This document shows, piece by piece, positions 1 through 5,006 of a stretch of DNA of 15,647 nt. The translations under genes and the position numbers were made by a program. The stretch is from an uncultured Clostridium sp. (lineage in GTDB: Bacteria > Bacillota > Clostridia > Lachnospirales > Lachnospiraceae): positions 1 to 15,647 of the forward strand of contig UQJF01000072.1 of assembly GCA_900541315.1 (NCBI GenBank), given 5' to 3'. Numbering within the stretch: the first letter of the stretch is position 1; each line of letters opens with the position of its first letter. The notes below the pieces were generated by a model. That model saw only the letters and a list, made by a program, of their open reading frames with translations, made no database searches and had not been told where the DNA came from.

Positions 1-49
1 ACGAGATGTAGCTCCGTCTCGTGGGCTCGGAGATGTGTATAAGAGACAG
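1..49. other. Nextera/Tn5 sequencing adapter (artefact)
   Basis: This is not genomic DNA. Bases 1-7 (ACGAGAT) are the inner end of the Illumina P7 oligo, 8-15 (GTAGCTCC) are an 8-base i7 index, 16-30 are the Nextera read-2 adapter, and 31-49 (AGATGTGTATAAGAGACAG) are the 19-bp Tn5 mosaic end. The same 49 bases occur inverted at 15599-15647. Reading through the adapter gives the peptide MCIRDR, which I recall as a known contaminant signature in predicted proteins. Genomic sequence starts at 50. Confidence 0.97.
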
Positions 50-351
50 GTGCGGTGGTCTGGTTTTTTACAGGAAGGCCACCGGTGCGGGGATTGTTTT
101 CTGTATCACCGGTATATCTGCTTTCCGGCGGTCTGATGGGAGCCGGGATCACATTTACAGTAATACGCAGTATGCAGGCGTTGGGACCGGCCCAGACAGC
201 CCTTCTTATTGTAGTAGCCCAGATCATTACTGCATATTTGATCGAATTGCTGGGGCTTTTTGGCACAGAGAAAATGCCTTTTGCCTGGCATAAGCTGTTT
301 GGAGCAGCAGTTGCAGTGGCTGGGATTTTTATTTTCCAGCGAAAATGTTAG
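50..351 (+). CDS. DMT transporter, YdcZ/DUF606-like (C-terminal part)
   Basis: This is the 3' end of an integral membrane protein; the 5' part is cut off by the adapter junction. The first full genomic codon is at 52 and the stop is TAG at 349-351, leaving about 99 residues. Three hydrophobic stretches are visible: around LLSGGLMGAGITFTV, then ALLIVVAQIITAYLIELLGLFG, read as two parts (ALLIVVAQ and ITAYLIELLGLFG), and finally LFGAAVAVAGIFIF before a basic end. The pattern 'small-residue turn, T-A-L-L-I-V-V-A-Q, acidic/GLFG, W-x-K-L-F-G, AGIFIF' is that of the YdcZ (DUF606) branch of the drug/metabolite transporter superfamily. The substrate cannot be read from the sequence. A GTG at 55 would be a false start: the adapter carries an in-frame TAA at 40-42, so gene callers will start there. 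Confidence 0.75.
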
Positions 352-360
352 ATTTACTGC

Positions 361-389
361 TTGTATTTACTGGGGCTTTCCGATAGAAT
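361..389 (+). promoter_or_regulatory. candidate vegetative promoter for comEA
   Basis: A -35-like TTGTAT (361-366) is followed after 17 nt by a -10-like TAGAAT (384-389), 42 nt before the TTG start of the comEA-like gene. It matches the sigma-A consensus at 4/6 and 5/6 positions. No terminator is visible after the upstream transporter, so readthrough is also possible. Confidence 0.45.
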
Positions 390-430
390 AATAATAGCAG
401 GCTGAGATGGTATTCCATGGAGGAATATCA

Positions 431-1081
431 TTGAAAAGATTAGAAAAAATAGTATCCTTAAAGATGAAAATACTGTTGGCTGTGGCTTTTGCTGCAGCTG
501 TGTTTGTCTGTGGAGGCTGTAAAAAGGCCGGTGAGGATGAGATCTTTCTGGAAACAGTGGCTGAAAGCTGTGACGGGACGGATCCTCATAAGCAGCAGGT
601 GGACCAGGGACCGGATATTTCTGAAACAGAAAAAGAGGAACCTGTTTATGTTCATGTATGCGGTCAGGTAAAGCAGCCGGGAGTTTATTCTTTAAAAAAA
701 GGAAGCAGATTGTATGAAGCCATTGATATGGCTGGCGGCATTACAGAAAAAGGTGTCAGTGATGCACTGAATCTGGCACTTGTGCTGGAAGATGGGATGC
801 GTATCATGGTTCCGGATGAGGAACAGGCAAGGCAGTGGATGGAAACCGGGAAGATTTCCGGTGGGATACCTGAAACACCGGAAAAAGGTGGTAAGGTTGA
901 TCTGAACAGGGCCAGCGTAGAGGAACTGATGACTCTTTCGGGAATCGGTCAGTCGCGGGCAGAGGCGATCGTGCGTTACCGGGAAGAGATCGGGGATTTT
1001 CAGGCCATTGAAGATGTGATGAAAGTATCCGGTATCAAGGAAAATGCATTTAATAAGATAAAAGATAATATAACCGTATAG
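431..1081 (+). CDS. comEA: ComEA-like competence DNA-binding protein (SLBB + helix-hairpin-helix)
   Basis: ComEA proteins bind incoming double-stranded DNA at the cell surface during natural transformation. The likely start is TTG at 431, with GGAGG (419-423) seven bases upstream, giving 216 residues. An ATG at 407 would place that ribosome site inside the gene, and an ATG at 464 has no good site. A hydrophobic N-terminal segment (about residues 13-27) ends in C-G-G-C, so Cys30 could be a lipidation site, although the residue at -3 is atypical. A charged, poorly conserved linker follows. An SLBB domain lies at about 71-130 (VYVHVCGQVKQPGVYSL ... MRIMVPD), and two helix-hairpin-helix motifs lie at about 155-216 (VDLNRASVEELMTLSGIG and VMKVSGIKENAFNKI). 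No comEC or comEB flanks it. Family assignment is secure; whether the organism is transformable is not known. Confidence 0.85.
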   Translation: MKRLEKIVSLKMKILLAVAFAAAVFVCGGCKKAGEDEIFLETVAESCDGTDPHKQQVDQGPDISETEKEEPVYVHVCGQVKQPGVYSLKKGSRLYEAIDMAGGITEKGVSDALNLALVLEDGMRIMVPDEEQARQWMETGKISGGIPETPEKGGKVDLNRASVEELMTLSGIGQSRAEAIVRYREEIGDFQAIEDVMKVSGIKENAFNKIKDNITV

Positions 1082-1117
1082 CATACCTGAGGTCATCTGA
1101 TGTACTGGTGTGCTATA
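1077..1117 (+). other. stem-loop at the 3' end of comEA
   Basis: TATAGCATACC (1077-1087) pairs with GGTGTGCTATA (1107-1117): 11 base pairs including one U-G wobble, with a 19-nt loop. The left arm includes the comEA stop codon. No U-tract follows (GGAAAATGA), so it does not look like an intrinsic terminator. It may be an mRNA-processing or stability structure between comEA and the response regulator, or chance. Confidence 0.35.
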
Positions 1118-1149
1118 GGAAAATGATAGAAGATAAGGGGAGCTTTGAA

Positions 1150-1854
1150 ATGGCACGGGTATTAGTAGTAGATGATGAAAAGCTGATCGTAAAAGGCATA
1201 CGGTTCAGTCTGGAGCAGGATGGTTATGAGGTAGACTGCGCTTATGACGGGGAAGAGGCCATTGAGATGGCTAAAAAAACGGAATATGATATTGTGCTGT
1301 TAGATGTAATGCTTCCAAAGCATGACGGCTTTGAGGTATGCCAGGCAATCCGGGAATTTTCTGATATGCCGGTGATCATGCTGACTGCAAAGGGCGGCGA
1401 TATGGATAAGATCCTGGGACTGGAATATGGTGCCGATGATTATATCAGCAAGCCTTTTAATATATTGGAGGTAAAAGCACGCATCCGTGCCATTATCCGC
1501 CGCAGTATGAAAGCAAAACGCCATAAAAAGGAGGAACCGGCTGACAAGTACATTGGTGCAGGTGATCTGAAGATGGATACAGAAGGAAGGCGGGTATTTA
1601 TCGGCGAAAAAGAGATCAATCTTACAGCTAAAGAATTTGACCTGTTAGAGCTCCTGGTACGTAATCCTAATAAGGTATACAGCCGCGAAGCGCTTCTTAA
1701 TTATGTATGGGGAAATAAAGCCATGGACAGCGGTGATGTGAGAACTGTTGATGTGCATGTAAGAAGATTAAGGGAAAAAGTGGAGCCGGTACCAAGTGAC
1801 CCTAAATTTGTACATACAAAATGGGGCATTGGCTATTACTTTGCTGCAAAATAA
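1150..1854 (+). CDS. OmpR/PhoB-family response regulator (WalR-like, no adjacent kinase)
   Basis: A two-domain DNA-binding response regulator of 234 residues. The ATG at 1150 is preceded by AGGGGAG (1136-1142) and starts directly at the conserved MARVLVVDDEK. The in-frame upstream GTG at 1108 would add 14 unconserved residues. The receiver domain spans about 3-118. The acidic pair is Asp8/Asp9, the phosphoacceptor is Asp52 (VLLDVMLPKHDGFEV), and the switch residues are Thr79, Tyr98 and Lys101 (YISKPF). The winged-helix effector domain spans about 138-234 and has the typical LTAKEFDLLELLVRNP, VYSREALLNYVWG and VDVHVRRLREKVE signatures and a WGIGYYF end. The closest character is WalR/YycF or PhoP. 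rlmH follows after 24 nt, as it lies near the wal operon in Bacillus, but no sensor kinase, walH/I or walJ is present here. The partner kinase and targets are unknown. Confidence 0.9.
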   Translation: MARVLVVDDEKLIVKGIRFSLEQDGYEVDCAYDGEEAIEMAKKTEYDIVLLDVMLPKHDGFEVCQAIREFSDMPVIMLTAKGGDMDKILGLEYGADDYISKPFNILEVKARIRAIIRRSMKAKRHKKEEPADKYIGAGDLKMDTEGRRVFIGEKEINLTAKEFDLLELLVRNPNKVYSREALLNYVWGNKAMDSGDVRTVDVHVRRLREKVEPVPSDPKFVHTKWGIGYYFAAK

Positions 1855-1878
1855 TAAAAAAACCAGGGATGAAATTTC

Positions 1879-2358
1879 GTGAAAATAACATTAATTACAG
1901 TAGGAAAGATAAAAGAACGTTTTTTTGAGGATGCCATTGCAGAATACAGCAAGCGGCTAAGCAGATATTGTAAGTTGGAGATCATCCAGGTGGCAGATGA
2001 GAAGACGCCGGATGGTGCCAGTGAAAATGTGGAGCGGCAGATCAAAGAAAAAGAAGGACAGAGGATACTGGCCCAGATCAGGGAAGGCGCTTATGTGATA
2101 GCACTTGCCATTGAGGGAAAGATGCTTTCCAGTGAAGAACTTGCAGGAAAGATGCAGAAGCTGGGTGTGGAAGGAAAAGGACATCTGGTATTTGTCATCG
2201 GCGGATCATTAGGACTTTCAAAGGAGGTTATGGACCGGGCGGATCATGCCCTTAGTTTTTCAAAAATGACTTTTCCGCACCAGCTGATGCGGGTAATTCT
2301 TTTAGAGCAGATCTACAGAGGCTTCAGGATCATAGCAGGAGAACCGTATCATAAGTAA
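1879..2358 (+). CDS. rlmH: 23S rRNA (pseudouridine1915-N3)-methyltransferase RlmH
   Basis: RlmH methylates pseudouridine 1915 in helix 69 of 23S rRNA, using S-adenosylmethionine, on the assembled ribosome. The 159-residue length is that of the family. The start is GTG at 1879, opening with the conserved [13 protein letters not shown], with AGGG (1865-1868) upstream. The SPOUT-fold C-terminal knot is visible: [15 protein letters not shown] supplies the SAM-binding loop, and [20 protein letters not shown] plus [14 protein letters not shown] form the closing knot and the invariant C-terminus. It follows the response regulator after 24 nt with no terminator between them, so the two are probably co-transcribed. 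The unit ends at the strong hairpin at 2368-2408. Confidence 0.96.
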   Translation: MKITLITVGKIKERFFEDAIAEYSKRLSRYCKLEIIQVADEKTPDGASENVERQIKEKEGQRILAQIREGAYVIALAIEGKMLSSEELAGKMQKLGVEGKGHLVFVIGGSLGLSKEVMDRADHALSFSKMTFPHQLMRVILLEQIYRGFRIIAGEPYHK

Positions 2359-2367
2359 AGGCTGATC

Positions 2368-2408
2368 GCAGCTGCCAGAGGGAAGATAATTCTGGCAGCT
2401 GCTTTTTT
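2368..2408 (+). terminator. intrinsic terminator after rlmH
   Basis: GCAGCTGCCAGA (2368-2379) and TCTGGCAGCTGC (2391-2402) are a perfect 12-bp inverted repeat with an 11-nt loop, followed immediately by six T residues (2403-2408). It begins nine bases after the rlmH stop codon. It separates the response regulator/rlmH unit from the sporulation operon. Confidence 0.92.
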
Positions 2409-2418
2409 ATAATACAGT

Positions 2419-2637
2419 TTTTAACTGATATCAGGGTCAAAAGGTCGGAAATCCGACGCAAGCTTGCTTGCAGGAGGATTTTTGAATTTGGGACCCGCCA
2501 AAAACATGAGTAAGGAGCCATTTTTTGAAGAAAAATGAACGGATTACGAATGTTTTTGGAATTGCGGGAGTGCAAAGCACGTAGCAATTCGATATCAGAG
2601 GGGTCAAAATACCTTTTGACCCCAACATCTTTTAACT
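2419..2637. mobile_element. MITE-like non-coding element (family A) with terminal inverted repeats and 8-bp target duplication
   Basis: The element proper is 2427-2629 (203 bp). Its ends are GATATCAGGGTCAAAAGGT (2427-2445) and the inverted copy GATGTTGGGGTCAAAAGGT (complement of 2611-2629); 16 of 19 positions match. The identical octamer TTTTAACT flanks it directly on both sides (2419-2426 and 2630-2637), as expected of a target-site duplication. The interior has no plausible gene but is a chain of hairpins: GTCGGA/TCCGAC (2444-2457), GCAAGC/GCTTGC (2458-2471), CCAAAAAC/GTTTTTGG (2498-2505 and 2552-2559) enclosing CATTTTT/AAAAATG (2519-2537), and GAATTGC/GCAATTC (2559-2590) enclosing GTGC/GCAC. 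It fills the gap between the rlmH terminator and the spoIIIA promoter. Seen directly: repeats and hairpins. Inferred: past movement by a transposase encoded elsewhere. It could alternatively be a structured RNA. Confidence 0.75.
2591..2629. repeat. palindromic unit at the right end of the family A element
   Basis: GGGGTCAAAA (2600-2609) and TTTTGACCCC (2614-2623) form a perfect 10-bp hairpin with a 4-nt loop. The 39-bp unit carries a second left-end-like motif (GATATCAGAGGGGTCAAAA, 2591-2609) facing the right terminal repeat, so it is itself an inverted pair of ends. A degenerate copy of just this unit lies at 4484-4522, inverted, with 33 of 39 positions identical. Confidence 0.8.
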
Positions 2638-2641
2638 GTCA

Positions 2642-2670
2642 GTCATAAAATCCCATTGCCTTCATATACT
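2642..2670 (+). promoter_or_regulatory. candidate sigma-E promoter of the spoIIIA operon
   Basis: GTCATAAA (2642-2649) resembles the sigma-E -35 box (5 of 7 with KMATATT over TCATAAA). After a 13-nt spacer, CATATACT (2663-2670) matches the -10 box CATACAHT at 7 of 8 positions. Transcription would start near 2677, leaving a very short leader that begins at the GAGG ribosome site (2678-2681). In Bacillus subtilis spoIIIA is transcribed in the mother cell by sigma-E, so both position and sequence fit. The family A repeat ends a few bases upstream without disrupting it. Confidence 0.6.
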
Positions 2671-2689
2671 GGAGTTAGAGGTAGAGAAA

Positions 2690-3688
2690 ATGGCAATGGA
2701 AAAAGTTGAGATAACCGGGCTGTTTCCCAGACGGCTGCGGCAGATATTAGAAAGCATTTCACTGGATTTTGACCAGTTAGAAGAGGTGCGTCTGCGGTGC
2801 GGACAGCCTGTGCTGTTGCGTGTGAATGGCAGGGAAATGGGGATCATCGGAAATGATCAGCTGGTGGAGCTGGCGGAACAGTTATGGAAAAAAGAAGATT
2901 GGAAAAAACTGGAAAATATAAATGAGAAAGAGTTAAAGGATACCCTGGAGATCATGGGAGGTTTCTCCCTGTATGCGGCTGAAGAGGAGCTGCGCCAGGG
3001 CTTTTTTACTGTCCGGGGCGGTCACAGGATCGGTGTTGCCGGGAGAGTGATCTTAAAGGAGCAGAAGATCATGGGGATCAGGTCAGTGGCATTTTTAAAT
3101 CTGCGGGTGGCCCATGAAATAAAGGGCTGTGCAGATAAAGTGCTTCCGTTTTTATATGAAAATGGAAGATTTGTGAGTACATTGATCCTTTCACCTCCGG
3201 GGTGTGGAAAGACGACTCTTTTGCGGGATTTGATACGCCAGGTCTCTGATGGGAGCCGTGATCATGTGACAGGAGAAGCATTTTCTGGGGTGACTGTAGG
3301 TGTGGCAGATGAACGGTCAGAGCTTGGAGCCTGTTATCAGGGGATACCGCAAAATGACCTGGGAATGCGTACGGATGTGTTAGACGGGTGCCCTAAAAGT
3401 GAAGGGATGCTTATGCTTATCCGTTCCATGGCTCCGGCTGTGGTTGCTGTAGATGAGATTGGGGGAAAAGAGGATATCCAGGCAGTGGAGTATGTGCAAA
3501 ACTGTGGCTGTGTACTGGCGGCTACAGCTCATGGCGCCTCGCTGGAAGAGGTGAGAGAACGACCGGGATTTAGGGAGCTTTTAGCGGAAAAGACATTTAA
3601 GCGGCTGGTATTTTTAAGCAGCAGAAGGGAACAGCGTGGAATGGTGGAAGCTATATATGATGGGGAGTTTCGCCAGATATTCTTATAA
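2690..3688 (+). CDS. spoIIIAA: stage III sporulation protein AA, secretion-type ATPase
   Basis: SpoIIIAA is the cytoplasmic mother-cell ATPase proposed to power the SpoIIIA-SpoIIQ channel that sustains the engulfed forespore. It is 332 residues long, against about 307 in B. subtilis. The ATG at 2690 has GAGG at 2678-2681. Residues 1-110 form the family's N-terminal region (EEVRLRCGQPVLLRVNG; GGFSLYAAEEELRQGFFTV; GGHRIGVAGRV). Walker A is LSPPGCGKTTLLRDL, with Lys174 and Thr175. VADERSELGACYQG follows, as in the family, and Walker B is APAVVAVDEIGG with Asp255/Glu256. The ATA.AHG loop (ATAHGASLEEV) is also present. It resembles the type II/IV secretion ATPase superfamily. It is the first gene of the operon, 56 nt before spoIIIAB; that gap holds a family B repeat unit. 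Confidence 0.96.
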   Translation: MAMEKVEITGLFPRRLRQILESISLDFDQLEEVRLRCGQPVLLRVNGREMGIIGNDQLVELAEQLWKKEDWKKLENINEKELKDTLEIMGGFSLYAAEEELRQGFFTVRGGHRIGVAGRVILKEQKIMGIRSVAFLNLRVAHEIKGCADKVLPFLYENGRFVSTLILSPPGCGKTTLLRDLIRQVSDGSRDHVTGEAFSGVTVGVADERSELGACYQGIPQNDLGMRTDVLDGCPKSEGMLMLIRSMAPAVVAVDEIGGKEDIQAVEYVQNCGCVLAATAHGASLEEVRERPGFRELLAEKTFKRLVFLSSRREQRGMVEAIYDGEFRQIFL

Positions 3689-3690
3689 AA

Positions 3691-3719
3691 TCAGGTACAG
3701 AAAGATCCCGGGAGAACAT
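3691..3719 (+). repeat. family B repeat unit upstream of spoIIIAB
   Basis: These 29 bases match the complement of 11962-11990 (left end of the family B element before dxs) at 26 of 29 positions. The match extends to 32 of 35 over 3687-3721 against 11960-11994. The core 3701-3719 fits AAAGAYYCYGRGRGRACAT. It contains the palindrome TCCCGGGA and ends nine bases before the spoIIIAB ribosome site. Confidence 0.75.
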
Positions 3720-3744
3720 TTATCAGGAAAGGAGGAGAAGTGGG

Positions 3745-4275
3745 ATGTTCTTTAAATGGACAGGCGGGCTGCTGATCTTATTTGCAGGCTCAGGAATGGG
3801 TGTATGGCTGGCATGGGGATATAAAAAAAGACTACAGACACTGGAAACACTGCGGCGGATGGTCTACTGCCTGAAAGGGGAGATCGTTTACAGCCATGCT
3901 CCACTGGAAGAAGCTTTTGAGCGCATAGGAAGGCGGGAAAAAGGCATTCCTGGAGAGCTTTTTATACAGACAGCAGAAAGGATAGGCAGCCGCACCGGAG
4001 AAAATTTTGCAAAAATCTGGGAAAAGACCATTGAAGAAATGGAAAAATCTGGGAACCCCCTTTTTCTGGAAAAAGAAGATAAAGAAAAACTGCTTTCCCT
4101 TGGAGGTCAGCTGGGATATCTGGATACGCAGATGCAGGAGAGAACATTGCTGCTGTATCTGGAGCAGCTGGAGCTTTCTATTTCCGGGCTGCGTGGCGAG
4201 ATACGGGAAAAATGCAGGCTTAGTACAGCACTTGGGGTAATGGGCAGCTTATTTCTGGTGATCGTCATGTTTTAG
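3745..4275 (+). CDS. spoIIIAB: stage III sporulation protein AB
   Basis: A membrane-anchored mother-cell component of the SpoIIIA complex, thought to partner the SpoIIIAA ATPase. It is distantly related to type II secretion GspF-type proteins. It is 176 residues long (about 171 in B. subtilis). The ATG at 3745 is preceded by a strong AAAGGAGGAG (3728-3737). The N-terminal membrane segment is about 7-25 (GGLLILFAGSGMGVWLAW). The conserved LETLRRMVYCLKGEIVYSHAPLEEAF follows, then the helical body with LGYLDTQMQERTLLLYLEQLE, and a C-terminal membrane segment (LGVMGSLFLVIVMF, about 163-176). It is separated from spoIIIAC by 12 nt. Confidence 0.95.
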   Translation: MFFKWTGGLLILFAGSGMGVWLAWGYKKRLQTLETLRRMVYCLKGEIVYSHAPLEEAFERIGRREKGIPGELFIQTAERIGSRTGENFAKIWEKTIEEMEKSGNPLFLEKEDKEKLLSLGGQLGYLDTQMQERTLLLYLEQLELSISGLRGEIREKCRLSTALGVMGSLFLVIVMF

Positions 4276-4287
4276 AGGTGGGAAACT

Positions 4288-4482
4288 ATGGATGTAAATC
4301 TCATTTTCAGGATCGCAGCAGTGGGGATACTGGTGTCGGTCATCTGCCAGGTCCTTAAACATAGCGGAAGGGATGAACAGGCATTTTTAACCAGTCTGGC
4401 AGGTCTTGTAATGGTGCTTTTCTGGATGATTCCGTACATATATGATCTGTTTGAGACTATGAAACGGCTGTTTTTGTTATAA
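4288..4482 (+). CDS. spoIIIAC: stage III sporulation protein AC
   Basis: A small inner-membrane subunit of the SpoIIIA complex, 64 residues long (about 68 in B. subtilis). The ATG at 4288 is preceded by GAGGTGGG (4275-4282). Two hydrophobic helices flank the conserved family loop: about 5-22 (LIFRIAAVGILVSVICQV), then LKHSGRDEQAFLTSLAGL, then about 38-55 (LVMVLFWMIPYIYDLF). The following 70-nt gap, unusual in this tightly packed operon, carries a family A palindromic unit. Confidence 0.95.
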   Translation: MDVNLIFRIAAVGILVSVICQVLKHSGRDEQAFLTSLAGLVMVLFWMIPYIYDLFETMKRLFLL

Positions 4483-4483
4483 A

Positions 4484-4522
4484 AATGTTGGGGTCAAAGG
4501 GTATTTTGGCCATTCTGATACC
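4484..4522. repeat. solo family A palindromic unit between spoIIIAC and spoIIIAD
   Basis: It matches the complement of 2591-2629 at 33 of 39 positions and starts one base after the spoIIIAC stop codon. In RNA, GGTCAAAG (4492-4499) and TTTTGGCC (4504-4511) still form an 8-bp stem, using two G-U wobbles at positions where the sequence has diverged, so the hairpin is kept. No direct flanking duplication is obvious. Confidence 0.75.
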
Positions 4523-4552
4523 GAAGGAACATCGTTAAGAGGTGAAGGGATC

Positions 4553-4939
4553 ATGAATATATTGACAGTCGGTGCAGCCGGGGTCGCGGCGGTGCTTTTA
4601 GCAGTGTGGATGAAGGGGGTAAGGGGAGAATATGCTCTGTATGTGGTGATCGCAGCACAGCTGTTTTTCCTGTTTTACGGCATTGGCCGGTTAAAAGAAA
4701 TACTGGATATTATCCGGCAGATGGAGTCATATATAAAAATACGGCCGGTGTATCTGGTCACGCTTTTAAAAATGACCGGCGTTACCTATGCTGCAGAATT
4801 TGCCTCAGGCATATGTAAAGATGCAGGATATGGGGCGCTGGGAAAACAGATCGAGATTTTTGGAAAATTGACCATACTGGCTGTAAGTATGCCGGTGCTG
4901 CTGGCTCTTTTTGGAACTTTGGACCAGATACTGGCATGA
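4553..4939 (+). CDS. spoIIIAD: stage III sporulation protein AD
   Basis: A membrane subunit of the SpoIIIA complex, 128 residues long (about 133 in B. subtilis). The ATG at 4553 follows AGAGGTGAAGGG (4538-4549). Hydrophobic helices lie at about 3-19 and 27-45, with two more in the second half (about 66-84 and 104-126). The family signature MTGVTYAAEFASGICKDAG is followed by ALGKQIEIFGKLTILAVSMPVLLALF in two blocks (ALGKQIEIFGKLTIL and AVSMPVLLALF). SpoIIIAC and SpoIIIAD are usually adjacent and related; here a repeat unit sits between them. Confidence 0.95.
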   Translation: MNILTVGAAGVAAVLLAVWMKGVRGEYALYVVIAAQLFFLFYGIGRLKEILDIIRQMESYIKIRPVYLVTLLKMTGVTYAAEFASGICKDAGYGALGKQIEIFGKLTILAVSMPVLLALFGTLDQILA

Positions 4940-4954
4940 GAGTTTTTGGTTTGT

Positions 4955-4980
4955 GGAAATAAAAGATTCTGAGGGAACAT
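4955..4980 (+). repeat. degenerate family B repeat unit upstream of spoIIIAE
   Basis: Compared with the complement of 11962-11987, 21 of 26 positions agree. The last 19 bases (4962-4980) fit the degenerate consensus AAAGAYYCYGRGRGRACAT completely. It ends 26 nt before the spoIIIAE start codon and 11 nt before its ribosome site. It is more diverged than the copy at 3691-3719. Confidence 0.55.
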
Positions 4981-5006
4981 AAAATGAATATGGAGGATGG
5001 ATTTCC

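Noticed and set aside
21..293. 90-residue + strand reading frame at the left edge
   Set aside because: It begins in adapter (MGSEMCIRDR) and runs out of frame through the transporter gene, whose own frame has clear membrane-protein character.
692..1156. 154-residue antisense frame opposite comEA
   Set aside because: Composition is unlike a protein (rich in Phe, His, Pro, Cys) and the sense frame has clear ComEA domains.
1855..1878. A-rich run after the response regulator as a terminator
   Set aside because: No hairpin precedes it, and the rlmH ribosome site follows immediately.
2330..2628. Minus-strand frames of 85 and 63 residues in the rlmH-spoIIIAA gap
   Set aside because: They lie across the hairpin-rich family A element and the rlmH terminator, have no ribosome site I can see, and read like translated repeat rather than protein.
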